DNA from: Lewinellaceae bacterium
GTDB lineage: Bacteria; Bacteroidota; Bacteroidia; Chitinophagales; Saprospiraceae
Length of the DNA: 64,000 nt
NCBI GenBank assembly: GCA_016711435.1
Contig: JADJSY010000011.1
Coordinates: forward strand, 175,533 to 239,532
Direction: 5' to 3'
The first letter of the stretch is position 1. Every line of letters begins with the position of its first letter. Below the pieces are notes generated by a model. It ran no database searches. It saw nothing but the letters and a program-made list of their open reading frames with translations, and was not told where the DNA came from. A program made the position numbers and the translations under genes. Shown in pieces: positions 35,468 to 43,247 of the stretch.

Positions 35468-35587
35468 TTGAGGAATGAGGATTTTAGGATTGAGGGTAGG
35501 GGATGGGAATACCGAGCCGGGCGTTACCACTGTGAAACCATCAAACTTCAAACTCATCATCCTCATTCCTGTGAACCCTCATTCCTG
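35468..35587. repeat. Heptad-arm palindrome (GAATGAG type)
   Basis: GAGGAATGAGGATTTTAGGA (from 35470) pairs with CATCATCCTCATTCC (35553-35568); AAACCATCAAACTTCAAAC lies between. The TGA stop of the acyl-CoA dehydrogenase (35579) is the TGA inside a GAATGAG unit. A GCGTTACCAC core sits before the second arm. Confidence 0.7.
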
Positions 35588-36730
35588 GAGGGCTTCCCTC
35601 GAAATCACCAATTTCTGTATCTCCGAGGTGCCTTCACCAATGGTACAAAGTTTGGAGTCGCGGTAAAATTTTTCCACCGGGAAATCTTTGGTGTAGCCGT
35701 AGCCGCCGAAAACCTGTACGGCATCGGTACTCACTTGCACTGATATTTCGGATGCGTAATATTTGGCCATGGCGGCCTGTTTGGTACATTTTTGTCCGCT
35801 GTCTTTCAAAAAACCGGCTTGCCGGGTGAGCAATTCGGCGGCCTCGATTTTGGTCGCCATATCGGCTAATTTGAAGCTGATACCCTGAAATTCGGCGATG
35901 GGTTTGCCGAATTGGTGGCGCTCTTTGGCGTATTTGACGGAGGCTTCGTAGGCGCCTTTTGCAATACCCAAAGAAAGAGATGCAATAGAAATGCGGCCAC
36001 CATCGAGAATTTTCATGGCCTGGATAAAACCTTCTCCTTCTTTGCCCAATATCTGGCTTTCGTGTACTCGGCAATTGTCGAAAATCATTTCAGCGGTTTC
36101 GCTGGCGCGCATACCGAGTTTGTTTTCTTTTTTTCCGCCCTGAAATCCCGGCGTGCCGCGTTCGACAACAAAAGTGGTCATGCCGCGACTATCCAAAGGG
36201 TTGCCGGTGCGGGCAATCACGACCGCTACATGGCCGCTTTTGCCATGCGTAATCCACGATTTGGTGCCGTTCAGGATAAAATATTCGCCGTCGCGGGTCG
36301 CGGTGCATTGCATCCGCATGGCATCCGAGCCGGTATTGGGTTCGGTGAGTCCCCAGGCGCCGATCCATTGCCCGGTGGCGAGCATGGGCAGGTATTTGCG
36401 TTTTTGGGTTTCGTTTCCAAACGAAAGAATATGATTGGTACACAAGGAATTATGCGCTGCGACGCTTAATCCGATCGATCCGCAGACCTTGGCAATTTCT
36501 TCTATAATGGTGATGTATTCCTGATAGCCCAGACCTGCGCCACTATATTCTTCGGGCACCAATACGCCGAGAAATCCAAATTGACCCATCTGGTGGAACA
36601 TATCGATGGGAAAGTGTTGAATTTCATCCCATTCCATGACATGTGGGCGGATGTAATTTTCAGCGAAATCGCGGGCACTTTGACGGATGAGTTGCAGATT
36701 TTCGGCGTTGATGTCTGCGCTTAGTCCCAT
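35579..36730 (-). CDS. Acyl-CoA dehydrogenase
   Basis: 383 residues from the ATG at 36730 (MGLSADINAENLQLIRQS). FAD-dependent enzyme that introduces the 2,3 double bond into acyl-CoA and passes electrons to ETF. Family motifs: GCIGLSVAAHNSL-like block at about 90, WGLTEPNTGSDA (FAD-binding), WITHGKSGHVAVV, ERGTPGF, and the C-terminal QVFGGYGYTKDFPVEKFYRD followed by IGEGTSEIQKLV, the region of the catalytic base and the adenine pocket. It looks like a short-chain type. Its stop is inside a heptad unit. Confidence 0.94.
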   Translation of the reverse strand: MGLSADINAENLQLIRQSARDFAENYIRPHVMEWDEIQHFPIDMFHQMGQFGFLGVLVPEEYSGAGLGYQEYITIIEEIAKVCGSIGLSVAAHNSLCTNHILSFGNETQKRKYLPMLATGQWIGAWGLTEPNTGSDAMRMQCTATRDGEYFILNGTKSWITHGKSGHVAVVIARTGNPLDSRGMTTFVVERGTPGFQGGKKENKLGMRASETAEMIFDNCRVHESQILGKEGEGFIQAMKILDGGRISIASLSLGIAKGAYEASVKYAKERHQFGKPIAEFQGISFKLADMATKIEAAELLTRQAGFLKDSGQKCTKQAAMAKYYASEISVQVSTDAVQVFGGYGYTKDFPVEKFYRDSKLCTIGEGTSEIQKLVISREALQE

Positions 36731-36825
36731 GAAAATGATTTTAATGATATAAAAGTGGTGCGGGCTTCTCTTTGCCTTTGCGGAAAAGAACCCAAATGTA
36801 CGCCGAAAGTTCATTTGCTTGTGGA

Positions 36826-37007
36826 AGGTTTGGGATGGTTTGATGATTTGGGGAGTTTGATGGTTTGAAAAGTATGGTTTGAGGTGGTAACCTAAAGCAA
36901 TGAGTTACCACCTTCAAACCATCAAACTTTCAACCATCAACCCCCAAACCATCAAACCTCTCAAACCACTTCAAACCATCAAACTTTTCAAACCATCACC
37001 CCCCCCT
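36826..37007. repeat. Octamer-arm palindrome (TTTGATGG type)
   Basis: Left arm (36830-36893): TTTGGGATGG, TTTGATGA, TTTGATGG, TTTGAAAAGTATGG, TTTGAGG units, ending in the core GGTGGTAACC. Right arm (36902-37005): GTTACCACC then CAAACCATC units. The period here is mostly eight. The same GGTGGTAAC core occurs at 9057 (inverse) and 51586. Confidence 0.75.
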
Positions 37008-37440
37008 ATTCCAGCACATACCGATAAAACTGCTCCAGTACGGTGCCACAGTTGTCGATGGCCCAGAGGCGAAATTCGATGACGTCACCGGCTTGTAACT
37101 GCCCGGGGCCGGGCAATACCAGGTTGTCTATTTCGACTTCAATATCGGCGCCGATGGTATTGGAGCGGGCGTTTTCATCGCCGATCAACACGCCGGCAAA
37201 CTGACCGTTGACGGTATAGGAAAACTCCCATTCCTCGATGAACTGATCGTCAGGATCATTATCTGTGGTGGATACATAGATATCGAACGTAAGGACGTCG
37301 CCGGCTGTCTGGGTGCCGGAGTTGTCGTCGTCGTACCAGCGCACATCGAAAGTATCGAGGCTCAGCGGGTTGGGGTCTTCGTCGCAACCCGTGAATAAAA
37401 GCGTCGTAAGTAGCAGGGCGGAAAGGAATATCTGTTTCAT
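37006..37440 (-). CDS. Small lipoprotein of unknown function
   Basis: 144 residues with a lipoprotein signal (MKQIFLSALLLTTLLFTGC; Cys19). The mature part has two Asp/Asn-rich loops (DDDNSGTQTAGDVL and TTDNDPDDQF) that resemble calcium-binding turns, inside a predicted beta-sandwich. It probably faces the periplasm or the surface. The gene lies downstream of the sigma/TPR pair at 37643-38847 on the same strand, after a 200 bp gap with no recognisable feature, so it could be a target of that system (inference). Confidence 0.75.
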   Translation of the reverse strand: MKQIFLSALLLTTLLFTGCDEDPNPLSLDTFDVRWYDDDNSGTQTAGDVLTFDIYVSTTDNDPDDQFIEEWEFSYTVNGQFAGVLIGDENARSNTIGADIEVEIDNLVLPGPGQLQAGDVIEFRLWAIDNCGTVLEQFYRYVLE

Positions 37441-37642
37441 TTGACCATGATTTTGTATACCACAAACTTAAGGGTGCAAGGTTTAAGGATACAAACGTCG
37501 AACAGGTTTTAGCATGAGTTTAACCATTTGCCTGGTTTTAACAAAAAGGAAAAAACAGATGTGTTCAAGTAGTGGATGCTAAATCTTCTGTGACTCATTT
37601 GACTAACATTGCCTTTTGCCCTTTGCAATTTTGTCTCTTTAC

Positions 37643-38377
37643 TTATTTCAGGGATTTTAACAACTTCTGCGCTTTGTCGTAATGATCTGAGCCGGCGCCG
37701 ATCTGTTGCAAATTGCTTTTGCACTGGTCTGTATTGTTTTCTTTCAAATAACTGAGGGCGATATACCACTGCGCATCTCCACGCAGCGCCGACGCGCCGC
37801 CGGCGAGGGGTTGAAGCACACTGCGCGCTTCCGCCGCCCGGTCCAATTCGATAAGGCAGATACCCTTGTACAGCGTTGCTGTCAGGTTACCAGGGTTTTG
37901 CCGAAGCAGTGCATCCAGGCTGAACAGCGCACGGTCGTAACGGCCCTGGCCGAAATCTGTTTCCGCAGCGCTTTGTAAGGTTTCCGTTGCGCCCCGTTCC
38001 GTGAAAGTGAGGGGCGTGTGCAGGGCGTATTGTTCATAACTGGCTTGCCCGGGCGTGCCCAGGTACCAGGTGGCGAACAGGATCAGTGCAAAAGAGGCCG
38101 CCAGCAGCAGGGCGCGTTTCCAGTTGATGCTCAGCACCTGAAGCGGTTTTTCTTCGCTTGTTTCGCGGAAAAAATCCTTGCCGACAGAAGCCAGGGTTTC
38201 AGAAACCGCTTGCCGTCCGGGTTCCTGTTGGAGCCATTGTTCCATATCCTGACGCAACTGAAATGCCGAAGCAAATTCGGGGTCTTCCGCCGCTCTCCGG
38301 CGCACCGATTCCGCCTCGTTTTCGGCGAGCAGGCCGTTGAAATAGGCGTCTAACAAGGTATTATCTTGTTCTTGCAT
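37643..38377 (-). CDS. Membrane TPR protein, probable anti-sigma partner
   Basis: 244 residues. An N-terminal acidic helical region (LLDAYFNGLLAENEAESVRRRAAEDPEFASAF) resembles the sigma-binding start of anti-sigma factors in Bacteroidota. One membrane helix follows (ALLLAASFALILFATWYLG, about 90-108). The rest, on the other side of the membrane, has TPR-like pairs (YDRALFSLDALLRQNPGNLTATLYKGICLIELDRAAEARSV...). It starts two bases after the sigma gene stop, a clear operon. Likely role: holds the sigma factor at the membrane and releases it on a periplasmic cue (inference). Confidence 0.8.
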   Translation of the reverse strand: MQEQDNTLLDAYFNGLLAENEAESVRRRAAEDPEFASAFQLRQDMEQWLQQEPGRQAVSETLASVGKDFFRETSEEKPLQVLSINWKRALLLAASFALILFATWYLGTPGQASYEQYALHTPLTFTERGATETLQSAAETDFGQGRYDRALFSLDALLRQNPGNLTATLYKGICLIELDRAAEARSVLQPLAGGASALRGDAQWYIALSYLKENNTDQCKSNLQQIGAGSDHYDKAQKLLKSLK

Positions 38378-38379
38378 GA

Positions 38380-38847
38380 TTATTCTGTTGAGGGGGTGAG
38401 CGAATAAAGTTCACGCCACCGCTGTGTACAGGCGTTTTTGCGCCGGTAAAGGGTGTCCACACTGTTCATCTGAAGTTGTTCGGCGGCATCGCGCGGGGCT
38501 ATACCATCGGACAACATGCGGAGTAACTGACGGCATAATTCGCTGAGTTGAGCAAAAGTTTGGGACATCCGTTCCTGCCGGGCCTGTCCTGCTATCATTT
38601 CTTCCGCAACTACCAGCGCATCTTCCGTCGTGTCACTGTCATATCGCGTTTCCTCCTGTTTCCTTACCACCGATTCGCGATTTTTTTGGCGGAGCCGGTC
38701 AATCCATTTGCGCGACCAAATGACGTGCAGCAACGCACCGAGCGGACAATTCAGCGTAAACGATGGATCGAGCGATTTTTCGTACACCGCCATCAGCGCC
38801 TCCTGGAAGATGTCGTCCGCATCGTCGGCAGTGCCGTTATTGTTCAA
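38380..38847 (-). CDS. ECF-type RNA polymerase sigma factor, N-terminus disrupted
   Basis: 155 residues counted from a TTG at 38847, but protein similarity continues upstream in frame (VLTSDPSGIRKIYELHARQALRWIL) to about 38919, where there is no start codon, and a TGA lies at 38929-38931. An ATG at 38997 is in the same frame before that TGA. So the N-terminus is either broken or misread. Region 2 is visible (DDADDIFQEALMAVYEKSLD, WSRKWIDRLRQKN) and region 4 (LCRQLLRMLSDGIAPRDAAEQLQMNSVDTLYRRKNACTQRW) has the helix-turn-helix. It would direct RNA polymerase to a regulon controlled by the membrane TPR protein next to it. Confidence 0.82.
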   Translation of the reverse strand: MNNNGTADDADDIFQEALMAVYEKSLDPSFTLNCPLGALLHVIWSRKWIDRLRQKNRESVVRKQEETRYDSDTTEDALVVAEEMIAGQARQERMSQTFAQLSELCRQLLRMLSDGIAPRDAAEQLQMNSVDTLYRRKNACTQRWRELYSLTPSTE

Positions 38848-39042
38848 AATCCAGCGCAGGGCCTGCCGGGCGTGGAGTTCGTATATCTTGCGGATGCCAC
38901 TCGGATCGCTGGTCAGGACGCAAGGTTTTCAGATTTTATTTGCTGGGCAGTTAAAACTGCATTGTGTTTTTGCCGGGTTTAGTAAAATATTCGACATCTT
39001 TGTGTACAGTTAATTCCGGGGCCAAAGGGTACACAACCCTTT

Positions 39043-40764
39043 CTAATGCCCCCCCCGCCCCCGCTCTTTTTTCGGCTGCGGCACGTTTGCCGGTTTCGGC
39101 TCACTGCGCGGCGTCTGCACTTTAGGAGTGGTCGTAGCCGGTTGCCGTTGCCGTTGCGTTTCCTGCCTTCTTGTTTCCTCCCATTTTTGTTTATGGTAAT
39201 CATCGGCCTTCTCTACCGGGCGGTCTTGTGCAGGTTCCGTGCGCGGCTTGTCCGTTTTTGGCGGTTGGGTTTTTGTTTTCGGGTCGGCAGGAACGCTCGG
39301 CTGTGTTCTGGGTGGTCGTACCGTCGTTGGTTTTTGAGCAGGTTCCGTTTTGGGTTCGCGCCCGGGCTCCGTTTTTGGGATGGCCGGGGCCGGTTCTTTG
39401 CGGGGCGCCCATTGGGAAGGTTTGGTGGCTTGCATGTCGCGTTCGCGTTTGATTTCGTCTGTTGCCTGCACCCGCGCCTGTTTTAATTCGGGGTATTTGG
39501 TTGCATTTTTATCCAGAAAAGCCTCGGGCGTGACCGGGTTTTTCGGGTTGCGCCCATTGTATTGCTGCCTGTTTTCTTCAAAACGGCCGTATTCTTTCAT
39601 ACGTGCCGGCAGGCGTCCCCGGTCTTTCATAAAGTCGTCGGATATAACCGTTCTGTTCCGTTCGTGCCAGGCGCCGACACCCATGGAAATACTGGTACCG
39701 GAACGGCGGTGTCCGTAGTAGTGTTTCACGAAATGGGAGGACAAGTTGCTGTAATGATAGTGGTGGTGCGGACGATCAAAATACCAGTTCATAAAGTGCC
39801 AGGACGGCATATACACTACAACAAAGTGTTGATGGTGGTAAAAACCCCAGTCATACCACCAGGGGTATGGCCGCCAGTAGGGCTGCGGATACCACCAAGG
39901 GTAGCCGTACCACCAGGAATAGTGGTATTCGACGAAGCGGTGGCGACGTACCAGGTTATCGTCGTAGTACAGGTCATCGTCCGTGTCATAATCATCCGTG
40001 TCATAGCCATATTCTGCGGCGTACTCCCTGGAAGCAGATTCCAATTCCTTTTGTGCGTCCGGGTCGTTTTCGATCCCTTTTTTCCATTCATCCAGTTCTT
40101 CGGCATGGGCGCGGGCGACGGCGAGGTTGAGCGAATCCATTTTATGAATCGCCCAGGCCGGGTCTTCTCGGTACACATCGCCAACCAGCACTGTGAAACG
40201 CAGGTCTTCGTTGAGGATTTCCAGCACTTCCGGCAATTCGATCAATTGGCGGAAAGCCGCTTTCGCGGGTGCCGGATAAGCAGCGATCAAATCTTCAAAA
40301 GTATTGTAGGCTGTCAGGTCGAGTTCGTTGATTTTCAACAAAGTGCGCATCTGATTTTGCACAATATCGTAAGCGCCCGCCCGCTCTTTTTCCGGCATTT
40401 GTTTCAATACCTCCCGGACAGCGGCCGGCGATTCCTGTTTTTCCACCAGTGCGCGTGTCATGCCGGGATAACGGGTAATATTGTAAAAAGCCTCTTGCGT
40501 GGAGCGTGGAAAATCTTCGATCAGCGTCCGAAATGCCGCAGCAGTTTTCTGGCCCGCATTGTTCATTTTAATCAAAACCTCCGGGTATTTGGCGGCTTCA
40601 AGGATGGCCAGGCGCGTTTCGGAAGGATACAGCGCCAGGGCTTCCACAGATTTTTTATTTTCTTCGGCTAATTCCCGGAGCAGGGCTTTATCGTTCTGGC
40701 CCTGCAAGGCCGGTAAAAAAAGCAACAGGAACAGACCGGATCGGAAAAGGGAGGAGTATCGCAT
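39043..40764 (-). CDS. Exported protein with helical N-half, Tyr/Trp/His-rich centre and basic proline-rich tail
   Basis: 573 residues with a signal peptide (SSLFRSGLFLLLFLPALQGQ). Residues about 25-240 are helical and repetitive (LALYPSETRLAILEAAKYPE, then AALRTLIEDFP-like units), suggestive of DUF3300-type proteins (inference). The centre (about 265-330) is packed with Tyr, Trp, His and Pro (RHRFVEYHYSWWYGYPWW). From about 455 the tail is Pro/Lys/Arg/Thr-rich and of low complexity. The function is unknown; a structural envelope protein is plausible. It lies upstream of the sigma operon on the same strand. Confidence 0.78.
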   Translation of the reverse strand: MRYSSLFRSGLFLLLFLPALQGQNDKALLRELAEENKKSVEALALYPSETRLAILEAAKYPEVLIKMNNAGQKTAAAFRTLIEDFPRSTQEAFYNITRYPGMTRALVEKQESPAAVREVLKQMPEKERAGAYDIVQNQMRTLLKINELDLTAYNTFEDLIAAYPAPAKAAFRQLIELPEVLEILNEDLRFTVLVGDVYREDPAWAIHKMDSLNLAVARAHAEELDEWKKGIENDPDAQKELESASREYAAEYGYDTDDYDTDDDLYYDDNLVRRHRFVEYHYSWWYGYPWWYPQPYWRPYPWWYDWGFYHHQHFVVVYMPSWHFMNWYFDRPHHHYHYSNLSSHFVKHYYGHRRSGTSISMGVGAWHERNRTVISDDFMKDRGRLPARMKEYGRFEENRQQYNGRNPKNPVTPEAFLDKNATKYPELKQARVQATDEIKRERDMQATKPSQWAPRKEPAPAIPKTEPGREPKTEPAQKPTTVRPPRTQPSVPADPKTKTQPPKTDKPRTEPAQDRPVEKADDYHKQKWEETRRQETQRQRQPATTTPKVQTPRSEPKPANVPQPKKERGRGGH

Positions 40765-40787
40765 GGTGGTGTGTATTGGAAGGGTGA

Positions 40788-40846
40788 ATACTTAAGTAGT
40801 TATCCGTTATTAGTTATTGGTTATCAGTGTTGATAATCAAGCAATT
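40788..40846. repeat. GTTATTA heptad tract upstream of the gene at 39043
   Basis: CTTAAGTAGTTATCCGTTAT continues into TAGTTATTGG, TTATCAGTGTTGATAATC. It equals the left arm at 8643-8696 (including CAGTGTTGATAAxCAAGCA) but I find no inverse arm within this gap. Confidence 0.65.
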
Positions 40847-40972
40847 GTAAAGAATTTAGTCTAAACTAATTTTGCACACTAACTTATAAGGGATTTCCTT
40901 CAACAAAGTTGTACGTGTTTGATACAGTGATGCCCTGATCCTTGTCATTGTTTGGGTTGAGTGTGGTCAACT

Positions 40973-41446
40973 CTTTGTGTCCTTTGTGAAAACCACTTAG
41001 TGTCCGTTGTGGTAAAAAACTGCGGTTCTGTACATAAAGTAGGCAGAAAGAAGTGCGGGGTCGTAAGACCCACGCACGGCGGTAACTCTTAGCTTATCAA
41101 TAAACGAAAGCCATTGGTTATCACTCATTCTTGAGCCAAGCGTTACCTGCCTAGGAATTACGAAGCTGGGTCTACACAATTCTAACATTCATTACATGTG
41201 TATACACGTTTTTACGGCACAAGGTCAAAGAACACAAGGCGTAGAGTTGACCGCATTCCGCTTAGTATTACTGTGAATCTTGCAAAATTATCACAAATAC
41301 TAAAATAATGTGGTCAACTCTACGCCTTGTGTTCTTTGTGAAACCACGCACTCCGTTGTGGTAAAAAATCGTTATGGTATACACAATGTAAATGAACTGT
41401 TAGAATTGTGTGCAGACCGTAGGGTCTTACGACCCCGCACACCTTA
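40973..41446. repeat. Nested inverted repeat with REP heads in an 811-bp gene-free gap
   Basis: The gap 40765-41576 has no convincing gene. Outer pair: GTGCGGGGTCGTAAGACCC (from 41053) with GGGTCTTACGACCCCGCAC (ending 41440). Next pair: ACACAATTCTAACATTCATT (from 41174) with AATGTAAATGAACTGTTAGAATTGTGT-like sequence (to 41411). Inner pair: ACAAGGCGTAGAGTTGACC (41235-41253) with GGTCAACTCTACGCCTTGT (from 41312). A direct partial copy of the inner part (GTGGTCAACTCT..GTGAAA..CCGTTGTGGTAAAAAA) lies at 40973-41027. The REP head is the one found around the transposase at 63079. Confidence 0.7.
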
Positions 41447-41576
41447 TTCTGAACTTTTTTCAAAAAAACCACCACCACCACTTACCTCTCCGGCTTTTCC
41501 TGCCATAACCGGACAAGCACCTGTTCACCGGCTCTCTTGCGAACCCGACCGGCCAGATTTCCAGGGTGTTATCGGT

Positions 41577-43244
41577 ATGAGATATGTTTTTATTCTGCTC
41601 ATGATGGGTTGTGGGATGTGGCCGCTGGCCGCCCAACAACCGGAAAAGAAAAAGCCGCTGTCTATCCACGGCTCGGCGGCGCTGTCTTTCGGCACCTTCA
41701 CATCTCAAAATTTCCCCGGGCGCCAACCCTCTTTTTTCTGTGCCTTGCATGGCAATCCAGTGCTCACGGCTTACGGCGTGCCGATGCCGGTGAACGCGAT
41801 GTTGTCGACACAAACCAGCTCGATCAACGCGCCGTTTTCGCAACTCGGCATCAGCCCGAATTTCAAATGGATGAAGATTCACGCCGGTGTGCGCAACCTG
41901 TCCTTGTCGCCTTTTTCCATAGCAGGCCATACTTTTTTAGGCGGCGCGGTGGAAATGAACCCCGGCGTCTTCCGCTTTGCGGTGCTGGGCGGGCGCTTCC
42001 AAAAAGCGCGGGAGGCCGATTCCAGCGGCATTTTCCGCTTGCGGCCTGCTTACAAGAGAGTGGGTTACGGCTTTAAAATCGGCCTGGGGAAAACGCGGAA
42101 TTACGTGGACCTGATTTACTTCCGGGCCAAAGACGATTCAACCAGCATTTCCAACATTGCCCGGCAGTACGGCAACCTGACGCCGGATGAAAACCTGGTA
42201 CTCGGTCTTTCTTCCCGTTTTGCTTTGGGCAAAAGACTGAGTATGCAATTGGATGGCGGCGCCAGTTTGTACACACAGGACATCCGCACCAAATTGTGGG
42301 ACGAATCCGAAGACGGCGATCTGGCGGAGTTACAGCGGCGTATCAGTCCTTTTTTTAAAGCCCGGCTCGGTACCAGCCTGCATTTTGCGGGCGAGGCGGC
42401 GCTGCGTTACCAAAGCCGCCCTTTCCAGTTGGGCCTGGTTTATCGCCGGGTGGAACCCGAATACCGCTCCATGGGCGCCTGGTTTTTCCAAACGGACGTG
42501 CAGCAAATCACCGTCAATCCGGGCCTGGTGCTCCGAAAAGGCAAAACCCGGATTCAAAGCCGGGTCGGCTGGCAGACCGATAATCTGCTGCGCCAGAAAC
42601 CTGCGAAATCGCAGCGCCTGATCGGCGGCCTGTCGCTGTCCCTGAATCCCACCGAGCGATTTGGCATCGATATTCAGGTGAATAATTTCCAGTTCACCCA
42701 GGAGAACCGTTACCTGAATTCCGATTCGCTGCGCCTGCAGCAGGCGGTGCGTTTTTTGAATGTTTCGCCGCACTGGATGCGCCGCTCCGGCGATAAAACA
42801 TACACCTGGAACGCGGCTGTCAATTATCAGTTGAGCAATGACTACAATCCCTACACCCGTGAAGACCTTCGATCGGATTTCATTTTCGGACAGTTGCAAT
42901 GGAACCTGCAACACCAGGTCAAAGGCTACAACGCCGGCCTGGGCATGAATGCGCGCTTCAATAAAAACGGGGTGGCAGCGGAAGACCAGAGCTGGGGCCT
43001 CACCGCCAATGGCGGCAAATTGATTGCCAAAGAAAAAGTCCAGATACAGGCCAATGTGCAATACAGCCTCAACCTGCGCGCCGGCAATGTCGACGGCTAT
43101 TCGGCGGGCGGCGGCGGCGGCATTTCTTATAAAGCCGTGAAAAGCACGCGCTTATACCTGAATACCTATTATTTATCTAACCGAATTTCTGAACGCAAGT
43201 ATTCTTTTCTGAATACTTCGGGCGGGGTTGAATATACCTTTTGA
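41577..43244 (+). CDS. Probable outer-membrane beta-barrel protein
   Basis: 555 residues from the ATG at 41577 (MRYVFILLMMGCGMWPLAAQ signal peptide); a longer open frame upstream crosses the REP element and is rejected. The mature protein consists of alternating hydrophobic/polar strands with many aromatic ends (RFAVLGGRFQK, YVDLIYFRAKDD, SMQLDGGASLY, FQLGLVYRR, IQANVQYSLNLR) and ends in Phe (GGVEYTF*), the usual C-terminal signal of BAM-assembled barrels. It looks like a 20-plus-strand barrel. It is the first of five plus-strand genes for exported proteins; the next starts three bases after its stop. Confidence 0.82.
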   Translation: MRYVFILLMMGCGMWPLAAQQPEKKKPLSIHGSAALSFGTFTSQNFPGRQPSFFCALHGNPVLTAYGVPMPVNAMLSTQTSSINAPFSQLGISPNFKWMKIHAGVRNLSLSPFSIAGHTFLGGAVEMNPGVFRFAVLGGRFQKAREADSSGIFRLRPAYKRVGYGFKIGLGKTRNYVDLIYFRAKDDSTSISNIARQYGNLTPDENLVLGLSSRFALGKRLSMQLDGGASLYTQDIRTKLWDESEDGDLAELQRRISPFFKARLGTSLHFAGEAALRYQSRPFQLGLVYRRVEPEYRSMGAWFFQTDVQQITVNPGLVLRKGKTRIQSRVGWQTDNLLRQKPAKSQRLIGGLSLSLNPTERFGIDIQVNNFQFTQENRYLNSDSLRLQQAVRFLNVSPHWMRRSGDKTYTWNAAVNYQLSNDYNPYTREDLRSDFIFGQLQWNLQHQVKGYNAGLGMNARFNKNGVAAEDQSWGLTANGGKLIAKEKVQIQANVQYSLNLRAGNVDGYSAGGGGGISYKAVKSTRLYLNTYYLSNRISERKYSFLNTSGGVEYTF

Positions 43245-43247
43245 ACG

